Assembly (NCBI RefSeq): GCF_004331695.1
Contig: NZ_SJSL01000002.1
Span: 1,213,873 to 1,277,872 of the forward strand
Direction: 5' to 3'
Origin: Pedobacter psychroterrae
Lineage (GTDB): Bacteria; Bacteroidota; Bacteroidia; Sphingobacteriales; Sphingobacteriaceae
DNA length: 64,000 bases
Under the pieces are notes generated by a model. The model ran no database searches. It had not been told where the DNA came from and worked only from the letters and a program-made list of their open reading frames with translations. Made by a program: the position numbers and the translations under genes. Numbering within the stretch: position 1 is the first letter of the stretch; the number at the start of each line of letters is the position of its first letter. Below are positions 46,462-54,678 of the stretch, in pieces.

Positions 46462-47978
46462 ACGAGGGAAACTACCTGTTAAGGGGCGCGCGTAACACCT
46501 TGCTTGATATGCTTTTAGAGCCTATAGGTGCCACCTACCCGTTGTTCGATCTTCCTGTTAAGCCCGATGTTGACGTAGTGTACTACGATAACCCGGCCGA
46601 GGTGCGGGTAAGCTATGTGCAGCCGGATGTATCCTACCAGGTTTATGAGGCTTTGGATAAACCATTGAAGGGACAACACTCCGATAGGGGCACTGATATA
46701 GTTTTGAAAACAGATACGCTGAAAGAACAGGTGCACGCTTTCAAAATAAAAGCCACCAAAATTCTATACCCCGAACCTGAGGCGGACGGTAAATTACCAC
46801 CGGCGAAAATTCCGCTTAGCAATAGTTTGTTTAAGGTAGCCAATGTTAGGGTAGGTATAAATGCCGGGTTAGTGGTGGTACCAGAGAAAAGCGATATAAA
46901 CTATGGGGATAAAATAACACTGACCATAAAGAATGCCCAAAAAGGCGCATATTACTCTATTATATACTATGACAACGGGATAAACAACCAGGAGATTGAG
47001 CAGTTAATGGACGTTAACGCTGGCCCTGTTGCCGAGAAGGTTGCTGAAGTGCGTGATCAGGATAGTAAAATCATCACGCCAGCCCATACCCGCATCAGTG
47101 AGACCTTATTAGGTGATGATGCAGACCTGCAGGTGAAAACCTTATACGGCCTGCGCGAAGATATACAGCTCAGGATTGCAGTAATTGATAAAAATACCGA
47201 TTTAGCGGGCATGTTAAAAGCTGTTACTACCATTAATGTAGCTCCCAATCTTAAACTTGCATCAACCTGGGTAAGTGGTACACCAGCAATTGAATACAAC
47301 AAAAGCGGCGCTGCAGATTATGGAAGTATGGTTAGCATCCGGTTGATCGACGCTCAATTGTCAACCCAATACCGCATCAGGCTTGATGAAATAGACGCTG
47401 ATGCCACTAACCCCGCCATACATGATTTCTTATGTGACTGGATGACAGGAATAAAAGGTGTCATGGATATTCCAATGAGTGCCGGGGTCAGCGAAGATAT
47501 GATCGTAAGGGTTATCGCTAGGAAAACAGCCGACAATTTGCAGGGCGAATTGGAATCGCAGGTATTTATAGCAGTTTATCCTGACAGGGGCAAAAAGATT
47601 ACAGTAGCTGCAAACCCCGATCCGGGTATCAATGGCAAAATTGTTAAGGTGTATGCCCCTCAGCGCGGCATTATATACCAGCTGCACAACATTAAAACAG
47701 ATGAGTTGCTTGCCCCGCCTGTATTTTACAACCGCAATTATGGCATAGGTAAGACGCGAATTGGCCAGGACTTTATGGCTACCAAATATCAGGAAGGCGA
47801 TGCGATGGGTACCGATTGGATGGTAAAAAGTTTGTTCGCCGTTGATGCGATGGAGGATAAAGATAACATAGAATTACCCACAGGCGCTATAACCGAAGAT
47901 ACAAAATTTGAGGTTCTGGCTACAAAGTCGACAACGGGCTTTGCGGCTGTTATTAAAATGATAACAGCGAAAAGTTAA
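46458..47978 (+). CDS. Unrecognised 506-aa beta-rich eCIS operon protein
   Basis: The protein has no signal peptide or membrane segment and seems built of several Ig-like or FN3-like beta domains: SYVQPDVSYQVYEALDKPLKG, VVPEKSDINYGDKITLTIKNAQKGAYYSIIYYDNG, GSMVSIRLIDAQLSTQYRIRLDE, AANPDPGINGKIVKVYAPQRGIIYQLHN. The N-terminal MNEGNYLLRGARNTLLDMLLEPIG may anchor it to the baseplate. It overlaps the wedge gene and the tape-measure gene by one to four bases, so the three are translationally coupled. I do not recognise the family. A baseplate-decorating or receptor-binding part is a guess from position and fold. Confidence 0.75.
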   Translation: MNEGNYLLRGARNTLLDMLLEPIGATYPLFDLPVKPDVDVVYYDNPAEVRVSYVQPDVSYQVYEALDKPLKGQHSDRGTDIVLKTDTLKEQVHAFKIKATKILYPEPEADGKLPPAKIPLSNSLFKVANVRVGINAGLVVVPEKSDINYGDKITLTIKNAQKGAYYSIIYYDNGINNQEIEQLMDVNAGPVAEKVAEVRDQDSKIITPAHTRISETLLGDDADLQVKTLYGLREDIQLRIAVIDKNTDLAGMLKAVTTINVAPNLKLASTWVSGTPAIEYNKSGAADYGSMVSIRLIDAQLSTQYRIRLDEIDADATNPAIHDFLCDWMTGIKGVMDIPMSAGVSEDMIVRVIARKTADNLQGELESQVFIAVYPDRGKKITVAANPDPGINGKIVKVYAPQRGIIYQLHNIKTDELLAPPVFYNRNYGIGKTRIGQDFMATKYQEGDAMGTDWMVKSLFAVDAMEDKDNIELPTGAITEDTKFEVLATKSTTGFAAVIKMITAKS

Positions 47979-49885
47979 TGGACATGCAGCTTCATATCAT
48001 TAAACGGCAGGTTATCGATCTGAAAATAGACGGACGGCTTACCGCGAATGATATTCAGGATAGGGTATCGCAAATATACAAGGACAAGCTGGTACCGATA
48101 TTGAACCGGTACCTCGATACGTTAAGTGAAACTGATCGCATTGACAGGATCAGCAGCCTGGAAATTGATCTTGGAGTAATACGTGATGAAGACATTGAAT
48201 TTATGCTGGAAGAAAAACTGGAAGAACAGTTATCTCTGGCTAACCCTAAAATAACATCACAGGCTAAACCAATACCCGTACCTGATGCCGGCGAACCTCT
48301 ATCCCCGGCCAATCAGCCGGAAACTGACCTTATAGGTTACTTTTTGCAAACCGGTACATTGCCCTGGTGGGTAAAAGAAGATAAGCAACAGGCTTTTAAA
48401 AATGCTGTGCACAGTTTGCTAGCGAAGGAAAGTGTAGTCATTCCTTCCTTTTTTGGCCAGCTGTTACTCGATAATATCGCACTCAAGCGGCTGATATTTA
48501 CTGCTGATGATGAGTTGCTCGATAACATACTGAATCAGGTTGTTACCCGGTACAGGGCCTCAAACCCGTCATTGAAGCTTTTATATCACTACCTGGGGCA
48601 AAGGCAAAGTAAGATACAGTTTAAGCAGCTCTGGTGGACTGTTTTACTGACCAACGCCTTCCGTTTACCCGCAATCGCAGGTAAAACCACGGCGACGCTG
48701 GTTGCGCTGTATTTTGATAAAATGACGGCACAGGAAACAGCGCTGTTAAAACCAATAGCAACTTCACTTACCACTCTGACGACATTTTATAAGCAAAAAG
48801 CAGCGCTATTACAATCGCTAATAAGCGCAGCTGATCTTCTTCCTGTCAAAAATCTGAACCAACAAAAAGAATACAGTAAGCAGATCAAACAACTGTTAGA
48901 AAGGGAAGTGGCTATAAATTCAACAAGCCGGATTGACAGCTTGTATACTATTCAGAATATTTGGAATAAAATAAGGAGTTTGCATGGGCTTGGGCAGGTA
49001 AATTATGAGGGATTTAATAGTCCTGAGCAAGGGCAGGGTAAAGAGCTATACCGCGAAGATCACCAGAATAGCGCATTGGCAACTGCTTCGTTCACAACTA
49101 ATGACAATGTCGGAAAGACCTCTGCAGGTGATGCCCGGCATACTGATCCTACCGAAGATCTGACTATAAACGATACCGGAAATGTGCTGTCAAATATTCA
49201 TACAGCCCTGAGGGAGGAACAGAAACTGCCTGGAGAAAGTGCTGGTATCTTAGTTGAAGGTCATGGCTTAGATATAAATTTAGCTATAAATGACGAAAGT
49301 TCAGATTTACCACAATACCTGCAACCACAATTTAGGACGGCATCGGGCAACTTGATTAGTACGTTTAGCGATACGGATAGGTTGTATATACCTTATTCAG
49401 GATTGGTATTGCTCTGGCCTTTTTTGGATCGCTTTTTTTCAAGCATTCACCTCATCAGCGAAACTGGTTTTATTGATGCTGCAGCTTCTACCAAAGCCTG
49501 CCTGCTGTTGCAGTATATTGCCGAGGGTAGCCAATGGCAGCGTTTTGAACCTAACCTGCCCTTGAACAAACTGCTATGCGGAATTGATCTTTTTGAACCT
49601 GTCGATGTGAATGTTGAAATAACGGAAGATGAGCTGGCGGCTGCCGATCATTTACTTGAAGCGGTAATAGGCAATGCGCCTTTGTGGAAGTCCGTGAGCC
49701 CCGATGGCTTACGCAGTGCCTACCTGCAACGTGATGGTGTAGTGAGCAGCCGCGACGGAAACTGGCTTTTGCAGGTACAAAGACAAACCTATGATATCCT
49801 GCTGGACAGGCTACCATGGTCGGTGAGCATCGTTAAACTTCCGTGGATGAACAATTTAATTTTTGTGGAATGGCAACAGAGTTAG
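47978..49885 (+). CDS. eCIS tape measure protein (CIS_TMP family)
   Basis: The 635-residue protein shows MQLHIIKRQVIDLKIDG, then LVPILNRYLDTLSETDRIDRISSLEIDLGVI at the start and LPWSVSIVKLPWMNNLIFVEW at the end, both signatures of the contractile-injection-system tape measure family (Afp14-like place). The middle has helices and polar linkers, with DLIGYFLQTGTLPWWVKEDK and YSGLVLLWPFLDRFF later. It would run inside the tube and set sheath length. The AAA+ gene starts inside its last 16 bases. Confidence 0.9.
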   Translation: MDMQLHIIKRQVIDLKIDGRLTANDIQDRVSQIYKDKLVPILNRYLDTLSETDRIDRISSLEIDLGVIRDEDIEFMLEEKLEEQLSLANPKITSQAKPIPVPDAGEPLSPANQPETDLIGYFLQTGTLPWWVKEDKQQAFKNAVHSLLAKESVVIPSFFGQLLLDNIALKRLIFTADDELLDNILNQVVTRYRASNPSLKLLYHYLGQRQSKIQFKQLWWTVLLTNAFRLPAIAGKTTATLVALYFDKMTAQETALLKPIATSLTTLTTFYKQKAALLQSLISAADLLPVKNLNQQKEYSKQIKQLLEREVAINSTSRIDSLYTIQNIWNKIRSLHGLGQVNYEGFNSPEQGQGKELYREDHQNSALATASFTTNDNVGKTSAGDARHTDPTEDLTINDTGNVLSNIHTALREEQKLPGESAGILVEGHGLDINLAINDESSDLPQYLQPQFRTASGNLISTFSDTDRLYIPYSGLVLLWPFLDRFFSSIHLISETGFIDAAASTKACLLLQYIAEGSQWQRFEPNLPLNKLLCGIDLFEPVDVNVEITEDELAAADHLLEAVIGNAPLWKSVSPDGLRSAYLQRDGVVSSRDGNWLLQVQRQTYDILLDRLPWSVSIVKLPWMNNLIFVEWQQS

Positions 49886-51225
49886 TACCCCAGATAGATA
49901 AGAACGCAGCTTTTTTAACGCTCGAACTGGATTGGTTATATAGATTGATAGAACTGCGCCTGCGCCTGTATTTTGATCATGAGCCACCGGCTGAAGCATT
50001 TACCGATATTATGCCCCCGGCATTAAGCCAGCCTAGCAGCTATTCGGATTTTGTGCTGACCAATAAGCTCGGGACCGCTGAAAGGATGATATTGATTTTA
50101 AGCCTGGCGCCACACCTTAAACCGGAGCTGCTGGATGCCTTTTATACCCGCAATACCACATATGATAAAAAATTTACAGAATTTGGAGGCATCGTTACTT
50201 CAACCGCTGGTTTTATCCCTACGATTCAAACAGCCTTATTTTTATGGGCGGGCAGTGATCTGAAACTAAGGTTTCAATGTTACGAGTTTTTAGGCGCCGA
50301 ACAAACATTGGTAAAGCTCAGGCTAATCAACCTGATCAATGAAAACAGGTTTGAACCAGTATCCAATTCGATGCTGCAAATGGCAAGTGATTATACCGAA
50401 TACTTTATCAGCGGCCAATGGAAAAACCCGGGGCATAATGAGAATTTTCCCGCAAAACAGATCACTACCCAACTAACTTGGGATGATGTGATACACTCGG
50501 AAGCTAGCAAGGAAGGCATTGAAGAAATAAAGGATTGGGTTGAAAACAGCAAGACAGTTTTAAATCTCAAGGGGCTGCAAAAGCGCTTAAAGCCTGGTTA
50601 TAAAACCTTGTTTTATGGTCCTCCGGGCACTGGTAAAACGCTAACAGCAGCCTTGCTCGGCAAAATGACCGGGCATGATGTTTACCGTATCGATCTTTCG
50701 CTTATCACATCGCGCTACATTGGCGAAACAGAAAAGAAACTCTCAAAGGTATTTGACCAAGCCGAGAATAGGGATTGGATTCTGTTTTTTGACGAAGCTG
50801 ATGCACTGTTTGGTAAACGTACCGATATCAGTAGCTCGAACGACCGTTTTGCTAACCAGGAAGTTGCGTATCTGCTGCAAAGGATAGAAGACCATAATGG
50901 CGTGGTGATACTGGCATCAAATCTAAAGGATAACATTGATAAGGCCTTTTTACGCAGATTTCAGTCGGTTATTTATTTCCCTGTGCCTGGCATTCAGGAA
51001 CGGTACTTGCTTTGGAAAGAATCATTTCCTGGTGATATGATGCCCGCCAAAGATGTTGACCTTTATGCCCTGTCCGAGAAGTACACCATAGCGGGCGGCT
51101 CGATAGTAAACGTAGTGCGTTATTGTTGTCTAATGGCAGTTAAAAACAAGCAGAAGGACATTTCGATGCAATTGATAGAAACTGGCATAAAAAAGGAACT
51201 GCAAAAGGAAGGCATTTTATTTTAG
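49870..51225 (+). CDS. eCIS AAA+ ATPase (Pvc15/Afp15-like)
   Basis: The start at 49870 (MATELVPQIDKNAAF) is preferred over 49843, since it overlaps the tape-measure gene by 16 rather than 43 bases. The protein has 451 residues: a helical N-terminal domain and an AAA+ module with Walker A FYGPPGTGKTLTAA (K256), Walker B WILFFDEADALFGKR (D308, E309), and RRFQSVIYFPVP carrying the arginine finger. It probably remodels tail components or loads cargo during assembly; the Pvc15 homologue is required for packaging of effectors. It is the last conserved assembly gene of the operon. Confidence 0.95.
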   Translation: MATELVPQIDKNAAFLTLELDWLYRLIELRLRLYFDHEPPAEAFTDIMPPALSQPSSYSDFVLTNKLGTAERMILILSLAPHLKPELLDAFYTRNTTYDKKFTEFGGIVTSTAGFIPTIQTALFLWAGSDLKLRFQCYEFLGAEQTLVKLRLINLINENRFEPVSNSMLQMASDYTEYFISGQWKNPGHNENFPAKQITTQLTWDDVIHSEASKEGIEEIKDWVENSKTVLNLKGLQKRLKPGYKTLFYGPPGTGKTLTAALLGKMTGHDVYRIDLSLITSRYIGETEKKLSKVFDQAENRDWILFFDEADALFGKRTDISSSNDRFANQEVAYLLQRIEDHNGVVILASNLKDNIDKAFLRRFQSVIYFPVPGIQERYLLWKESFPGDMMPAKDVDLYALSEKYTIAGGSIVNVVRYCCLMAVKNKQKDISMQLIETGIKKELQKEGILF

Positions 51226-51259
51226 TTATTCTGTATATTTACAAAAGGACAATAACACA

Positions 51260-51703
51260 GTGAAGTACCAGACAACAAAAGATATCAGGAAAGATAATGT
51301 TTCGACAGACGTGTCGGGAAGCAATTCGTCTGCCGGGAGTAGGGGATATGCTGCGGTTACACAATACCCGCAAGCCCCAATTCAGTTAAGGAGAAACAAA
51401 ACTGGTTTACCCGACTTTCTAAAATCAGGTATCGAAAACCTTTCGGGTCATGATTTGGATGATGTAAATGTTCACTACAACTCTTCAAAACCAGCTTCCT
51501 TAAATGCGCACGCTTACGCGCAAGCTACTGATATTCATCTTGGCCCTGGTCAGGAACAGCATTTACCACACGAAGCCTGGCATGTTGTGCAGCAAAAACA
51601 AGGCCGCGTACAACCAACTATGCAATTGAAAGGCGAAGCCATAAATGATAGCAGCGATCTGGAAAGAGAGGCAGATGCAATGGGTGCCAAAGCCATTCGC
51701 TAA
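51260..51703 (+). CDS. Short DUF4157 protein with HEAWH motif at the end of the eCIS operon
   Basis: The frame starts with GTG at 51260, 34 bases after the ATPase stop. The 147-residue product has a disordered leader (about 1-45, with QAPIQLRR) and a DUF4157 domain: LPDFLKSGIENLSGHDLDDVNVHYNSSKPASLNAHAYAQATDIHLGPGQEQHLPHEAWHVVQQKQGRVQPTM (long conserved block). H104-E-A-W-H108 is the zinc-metallopeptidase-like motif, and E135/E137 in LEREAD could be a third ligand. DUF4157 usually heads long polymorphic toxins; here it stands alone. It may be a cargo, a targeting module or an operon end that lost its toxin part. Confidence 0.85.
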   Translation: MKYQTTKDIRKDNVSTDVSGSNSSAGSRGYAAVTQYPQAPIQLRRNKTGLPDFLKSGIENLSGHDLDDVNVHYNSSKPASLNAHAYAQATDIHLGPGQEQHLPHEAWHVVQQKQGRVQPTMQLKGEAINDSSDLEREADAMGAKAIR

Positions 51704-51719
51704 CGATGATAAAAAGAAG

Positions 51720-51740
51720 GGGTGCCACCTGCCAGCACCC
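51720..51740. terminator. Hairpin between convergent genes (weak terminator)
   Basis: GGGTGC at 51720-51725 pairs with GCACCC at 51735-51740, 9-base loop. There is no T-tract, so termination is uncertain, but its place between two convergent stops fits. Confidence 0.35.
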
Positions 51741-51747
51741 TATTAGC

Positions 51748-52443
51748 TTACTTGCCGAAAATACGGGGAAAGCGGTGGCGATTCTTATCGATTAAAACGG
51801 CGAGCTGATAATTCTCCTCCGAATCGATCGCCAGGTTCTCGGTATCGTCAACACTGCAGGCAAAAGGGCTCTTGCCCACCTTACGGTTGCCACCGGCTAT
51901 GAAAGCCGTGCGGTTAAACACATGTAATATGCCGTCTTCTACAAAGGTGTTGGGGCGATCTTCACGTATGAAATCTGTATCGCTATCGTAATATCTCCGG
52001 TTCAGCGTCTTGATGGTAAAGATCGAATCGTGGCTGCGGTCTTCCTGGTTAATCACGTACTTGATGTAGGTTTCGATCACATAGTCGATCGTCTGATGTT
52101 TCAGGAAGGGGAAAATCGGGCCGAGCTGCAGGAAATGTTCGCCTTGAACATGCTCAAGCAATGCTGCGGTCATCTTGTCGGAAGTGAGCTCCAATTCGAT
52201 CTCCAGCGGTTCTGCCTGGTATGCGTTGATTACTTTTACCTTGTCCGAGTGGGCGTAGTTGTTTCTAATTCTGTCAGAATCAGTGTTGATAATAATCTTG
52301 CCAACCTGCTCGGTTGCTTCAAGCTTATCGATCATCACGCTGTAAAGCGAGCTGCCTGAAATGCTCACGAAATGCCTTTCAGGAAAATAATACCCTGCCT
52401 CCTGAGGAATGGAAATGAGTGCCGTCAATAAATAATTGCTCAT
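51748..52443 (-). CDS. NeuA/KdsB-like cytidylyltransferase family protein, atypical N terminus
   Basis: The 231-residue protein resembles acylneuraminate/KDO cytidylyltransferases in its middle and end: KIIINTDSDRI, then TFVEDGILHVFNRTAFIAGGNRKVGKSPFACSVDDTENLAIDSEENYQLAVLI. The usual N-terminal nucleotide-binding motif (PARGGSKRIPxKN-like) is replaced by ALISIPQEAGYYFPERHFVSISG, without the basic Arg/Lys residues. It may be inactive or use another substrate. It is convergent with the eCIS operon and not obviously part of it. Confidence 0.65.
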   Translation of the reverse strand: MSNYLLTALISIPQEAGYYFPERHFVSISGSSLYSVMIDKLEATEQVGKIIINTDSDRIRNNYAHSDKVKVINAYQAEPLEIELELTSDKMTAALLEHVQGEHFLQLGPIFPFLKHQTIDYVIETYIKYVINQEDRSHDSIFTIKTLNRRYYDSDTDFIREDRPNTFVEDGILHVFNRTAFIAGGNRKVGKSPFACSVDDTENLAIDSEENYQLAVLIDKNRHRFPRIFGK

Positions 52444-52474
52444 GGTTTGGATTGTTGTTGGTTTATAGTGCTAA

Positions 52475-52789
52475 TGTACGAATCGCCTGGCACTATTGGT
52501 TGATTACTCTACCTTCAGTTTCCATTGGGCAGAAGCTTTTTTATTAGGCACCGTGATTTTGTTCCCTTTATTTGTCTACCCATTTCAGGCAGCTGCCATT
52601 CTCTTTTTACCAGTAATGAGTTTGATCATTAATTTGCTCGGTCATTGTAATTATGATTTGTTTGCTACGCATGATCCAAATCATGTGCTGAAATTTTCTT
52701 ACAGACATAGTATGCGTCATAAAAAAGGCAGGGGTAATTTAGGATTTTTGCTACCTTGGCTAGACACATTATGTAGAACCTCAATTTAA
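52475..52789 (+). pseudogene. 5'-truncated fatty-acid hydroxylase/sterol desaturase family gene
   Basis: The frame is open from 52475 (after a TAA at 52472) to 52789 but lacks a proper start and half of the protein. The text FSFHWAEAFLLGTVILFPLFVYP, GHCNYDLF and YRHSMRHKKGRGNLGFLLPWLDTL corresponds to the C-terminal half of fatty-acid hydroxylases, including the last His cluster and the NxGFxxxxxDxL end. The N-terminal half with the first His boxes is missing. It ends 1 base before the ketosynthase fusion gene, so the intact ancestor was probably in that operon, and the truncation marks a rearrangement point. Confidence 0.65.
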
Positions 52790-52790
52790 A

Positions 52791-54671
52791 ATGAACAGAG
52801 TTTTTATAACTTCTACTGGATCTTTTCTTCCAAATGAACCTGTTTCCAATCATGAAATGGAGAATTTCCTTGGCTTGCTTAATGATATTCCTTCCCGTAC
52901 AAAAGATATTTTCTTACGTAAAAATGGTATAAAGACAAGGTATTATGCGCTCGATCAGCAACAGCATACCACACATAAAGCATATGAAATGGCTGCACTT
53001 GCTATTAAAAACTGCATTGACTGTAGTACATTGAGCTACAATGAAGTTGATATGTTGAGTACGGCAACAACACAAAGTGACTTGCCTGTTCCTGGTTTTG
53101 CGAGTATGGTTCATGCAGAAAGTGGCATTGGTAGATGTAGTATTGCTTCGCACCAAAGTGTATGTGCTGCAAGTATGATGGCCATTCAACATGCTTATCT
53201 CCAAGTTAAGTCTGGTAATAGTAAAAATGCAATCTGCTGTGCTGCTGAATTGCCTAGTAGGATGTTTAAATCCAAACGCTTTATTGGTCAGAATGCATTT
53301 GCTCTGAAGAATACAACGTTACCAATAGAGATAGATTTTTTGCGGTGGATGCTTAGCGATGGTGCAGGGGCAATGTTGCTTCAAAATGAGGCTACACAGC
53401 AAAGTCTATCACTTGAAATTGATTGGGTAGACATTAAATCTTATGCACATGCTTATGAAGTATGTATGTATACGGGTGCAAACAAGTCCGAAAATGGCAA
53501 TGTAGAAAAAACTTGGCTTGATTATGATACGATAGCGGAAGCGAATGCAGCTGGTGCGATTAATCTTAAGCAAGACATGCATTTGGTTGATAATATTGTG
53601 AAAATCGGGATTCAACGGTTTTTTGAGCTGGTTGACGAAGATAGATTTGTGCCACAAGATATAGATTGGCTGGTTTGTCATTATTCTTCGCATCACTTTA
53701 AACCTCAAATTGTTGATTTATTGCAAAAAGGTGGGGTTGAAATTGCACCAGAGAAATGGTTTACCAATTTATACACTGTGGGTAATGTTGGGTCGGCATC
53801 TATTTTTGTAATGCTTGATGAACTAATGAAAAGTGGCAAGCTGGCTTCGGGGCAAAAGATATTATGCATAGTCCCTGAAAGCGGGAGATTTATTACAGGA
53901 TACATGATGTTAACTGTAAGGACTTCTGTTGGGAGCCAAAAAGTTTCTTTTTCAGACAAGATTGAAGAAATTAAGGCTCCAGAAATCAGGGTTCAGGATA
54001 AACCAGTACAAGAATGGCTTGTACGACAGTTAACGGGTGTTTGGTTTGATTTTGAACGCGGATTACAGCAGGTGCCAATTGTTAAAAAAATATTTAAAGG
54101 CAAGCTTACTTTGGAAGAGTACAAACGTTTGCTAGTAAATCTTCGTCAGCAGGTAATTGATGGATCACAATGGATCGCCCGTGCGGCATCAAATGTAAGC
54201 ATGGAATATTTCCCTGTGCGTTCGGCTTTTATTAGACATTCTTCTGATGAACATCGTGATTATCAGATTTTAGAGAAGAATTATATCAATTGCGGTGGAA
54301 CAGAGACCGAAATCTTAACGGGCATTAAAAATATCGGTAGCGAAGCTTTAAGCGCCTATATGTTTCATCGTGCTAGTCAACCTAATCCCTTCGATTTGCT
54401 GGGAGGTATGTTTATCATTGAAGGTTTAGGTAATAGGGTGTCAGGTAAATGGGGAAGAGCTATCCAACAACAGTTGAACCTTGATAAAGATCAGGTTTCC
54501 TTTTTTATCTATCACGAATCAAGTGATGCCAATGATAATCATTTCGAACGTTTTGAACAGGCTATCCAATCTGAACTACTTACAAAGGAAATTGCAGAAA
54601 AAATAGTTAAAACAGCCAAAGTGGTAGCTAAACTTTATACCTTACAATTAGAAGAAATAGATAATTTTTAA
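52791..54671 (+). CDS. FabH-like ketoacyl synthase III fused to haem-oxygenase-like diiron oxidase domain
   Basis: The 626-residue protein has an N-terminal KAS III domain (about 1-385): nucleophile C125 in SVCAASMMA, H297 in DWLVCHYSSHHF and N332 in YTVGNVGSAS complete the Cys-His-Asn triad. The C-terminal domain (about 405-620) resembles haem-oxygenase-like diiron oxidases of the UndA/BesC type: LTLEEYKRLLVNLRQQVIDGSQWIARA, RSAFIRHSSDEHRDYQ with acidic and His ligands, LGGMFIIEGLGNR and SFFIYHESSDANDNHFERF. The fusion suggests a condensation coupled to an oxidative step on an acyl chain. The product is unknown. A hydroxylase remnant precedes it and an unknown gene follows after 7 bases. Confidence 0.85.
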   Translation: MNRVFITSTGSFLPNEPVSNHEMENFLGLLNDIPSRTKDIFLRKNGIKTRYYALDQQQHTTHKAYEMAALAIKNCIDCSTLSYNEVDMLSTATTQSDLPVPGFASMVHAESGIGRCSIASHQSVCAASMMAIQHAYLQVKSGNSKNAICCAAELPSRMFKSKRFIGQNAFALKNTTLPIEIDFLRWMLSDGAGAMLLQNEATQQSLSLEIDWVDIKSYAHAYEVCMYTGANKSENGNVEKTWLDYDTIAEANAAGAINLKQDMHLVDNIVKIGIQRFFELVDEDRFVPQDIDWLVCHYSSHHFKPQIVDLLQKGGVEIAPEKWFTNLYTVGNVGSASIFVMLDELMKSGKLASGQKILCIVPESGRFITGYMMLTVRTSVGSQKVSFSDKIEEIKAPEIRVQDKPVQEWLVRQLTGVWFDFERGLQQVPIVKKIFKGKLTLEEYKRLLVNLRQQVIDGSQWIARAASNVSMEYFPVRSAFIRHSSDEHRDYQILEKNYINCGGTETEILTGIKNIGSEALSAYMFHRASQPNPFDLLGGMFIIEGLGNRVSGKWGRAIQQQLNLDKDQVSFFIYHESSDANDNHFERFEQAIQSELLTKEIAEKIVKTAKVVAKLYTLQLEEIDNF

Positions 54672-54678
54672 AATCGGT

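Noticed and set aside
29346..51225. Type VI secretion system or intact prophage as the identity of the cluster.
   Set aside because: No TssJLM membrane complex, TssBC split sheath or ClpV is present, and there are no capsid, terminase, portal or lysis genes. DUF4255 cap, DUF5908, LysM hub and Pvc15-type ATPase point to eCIS.
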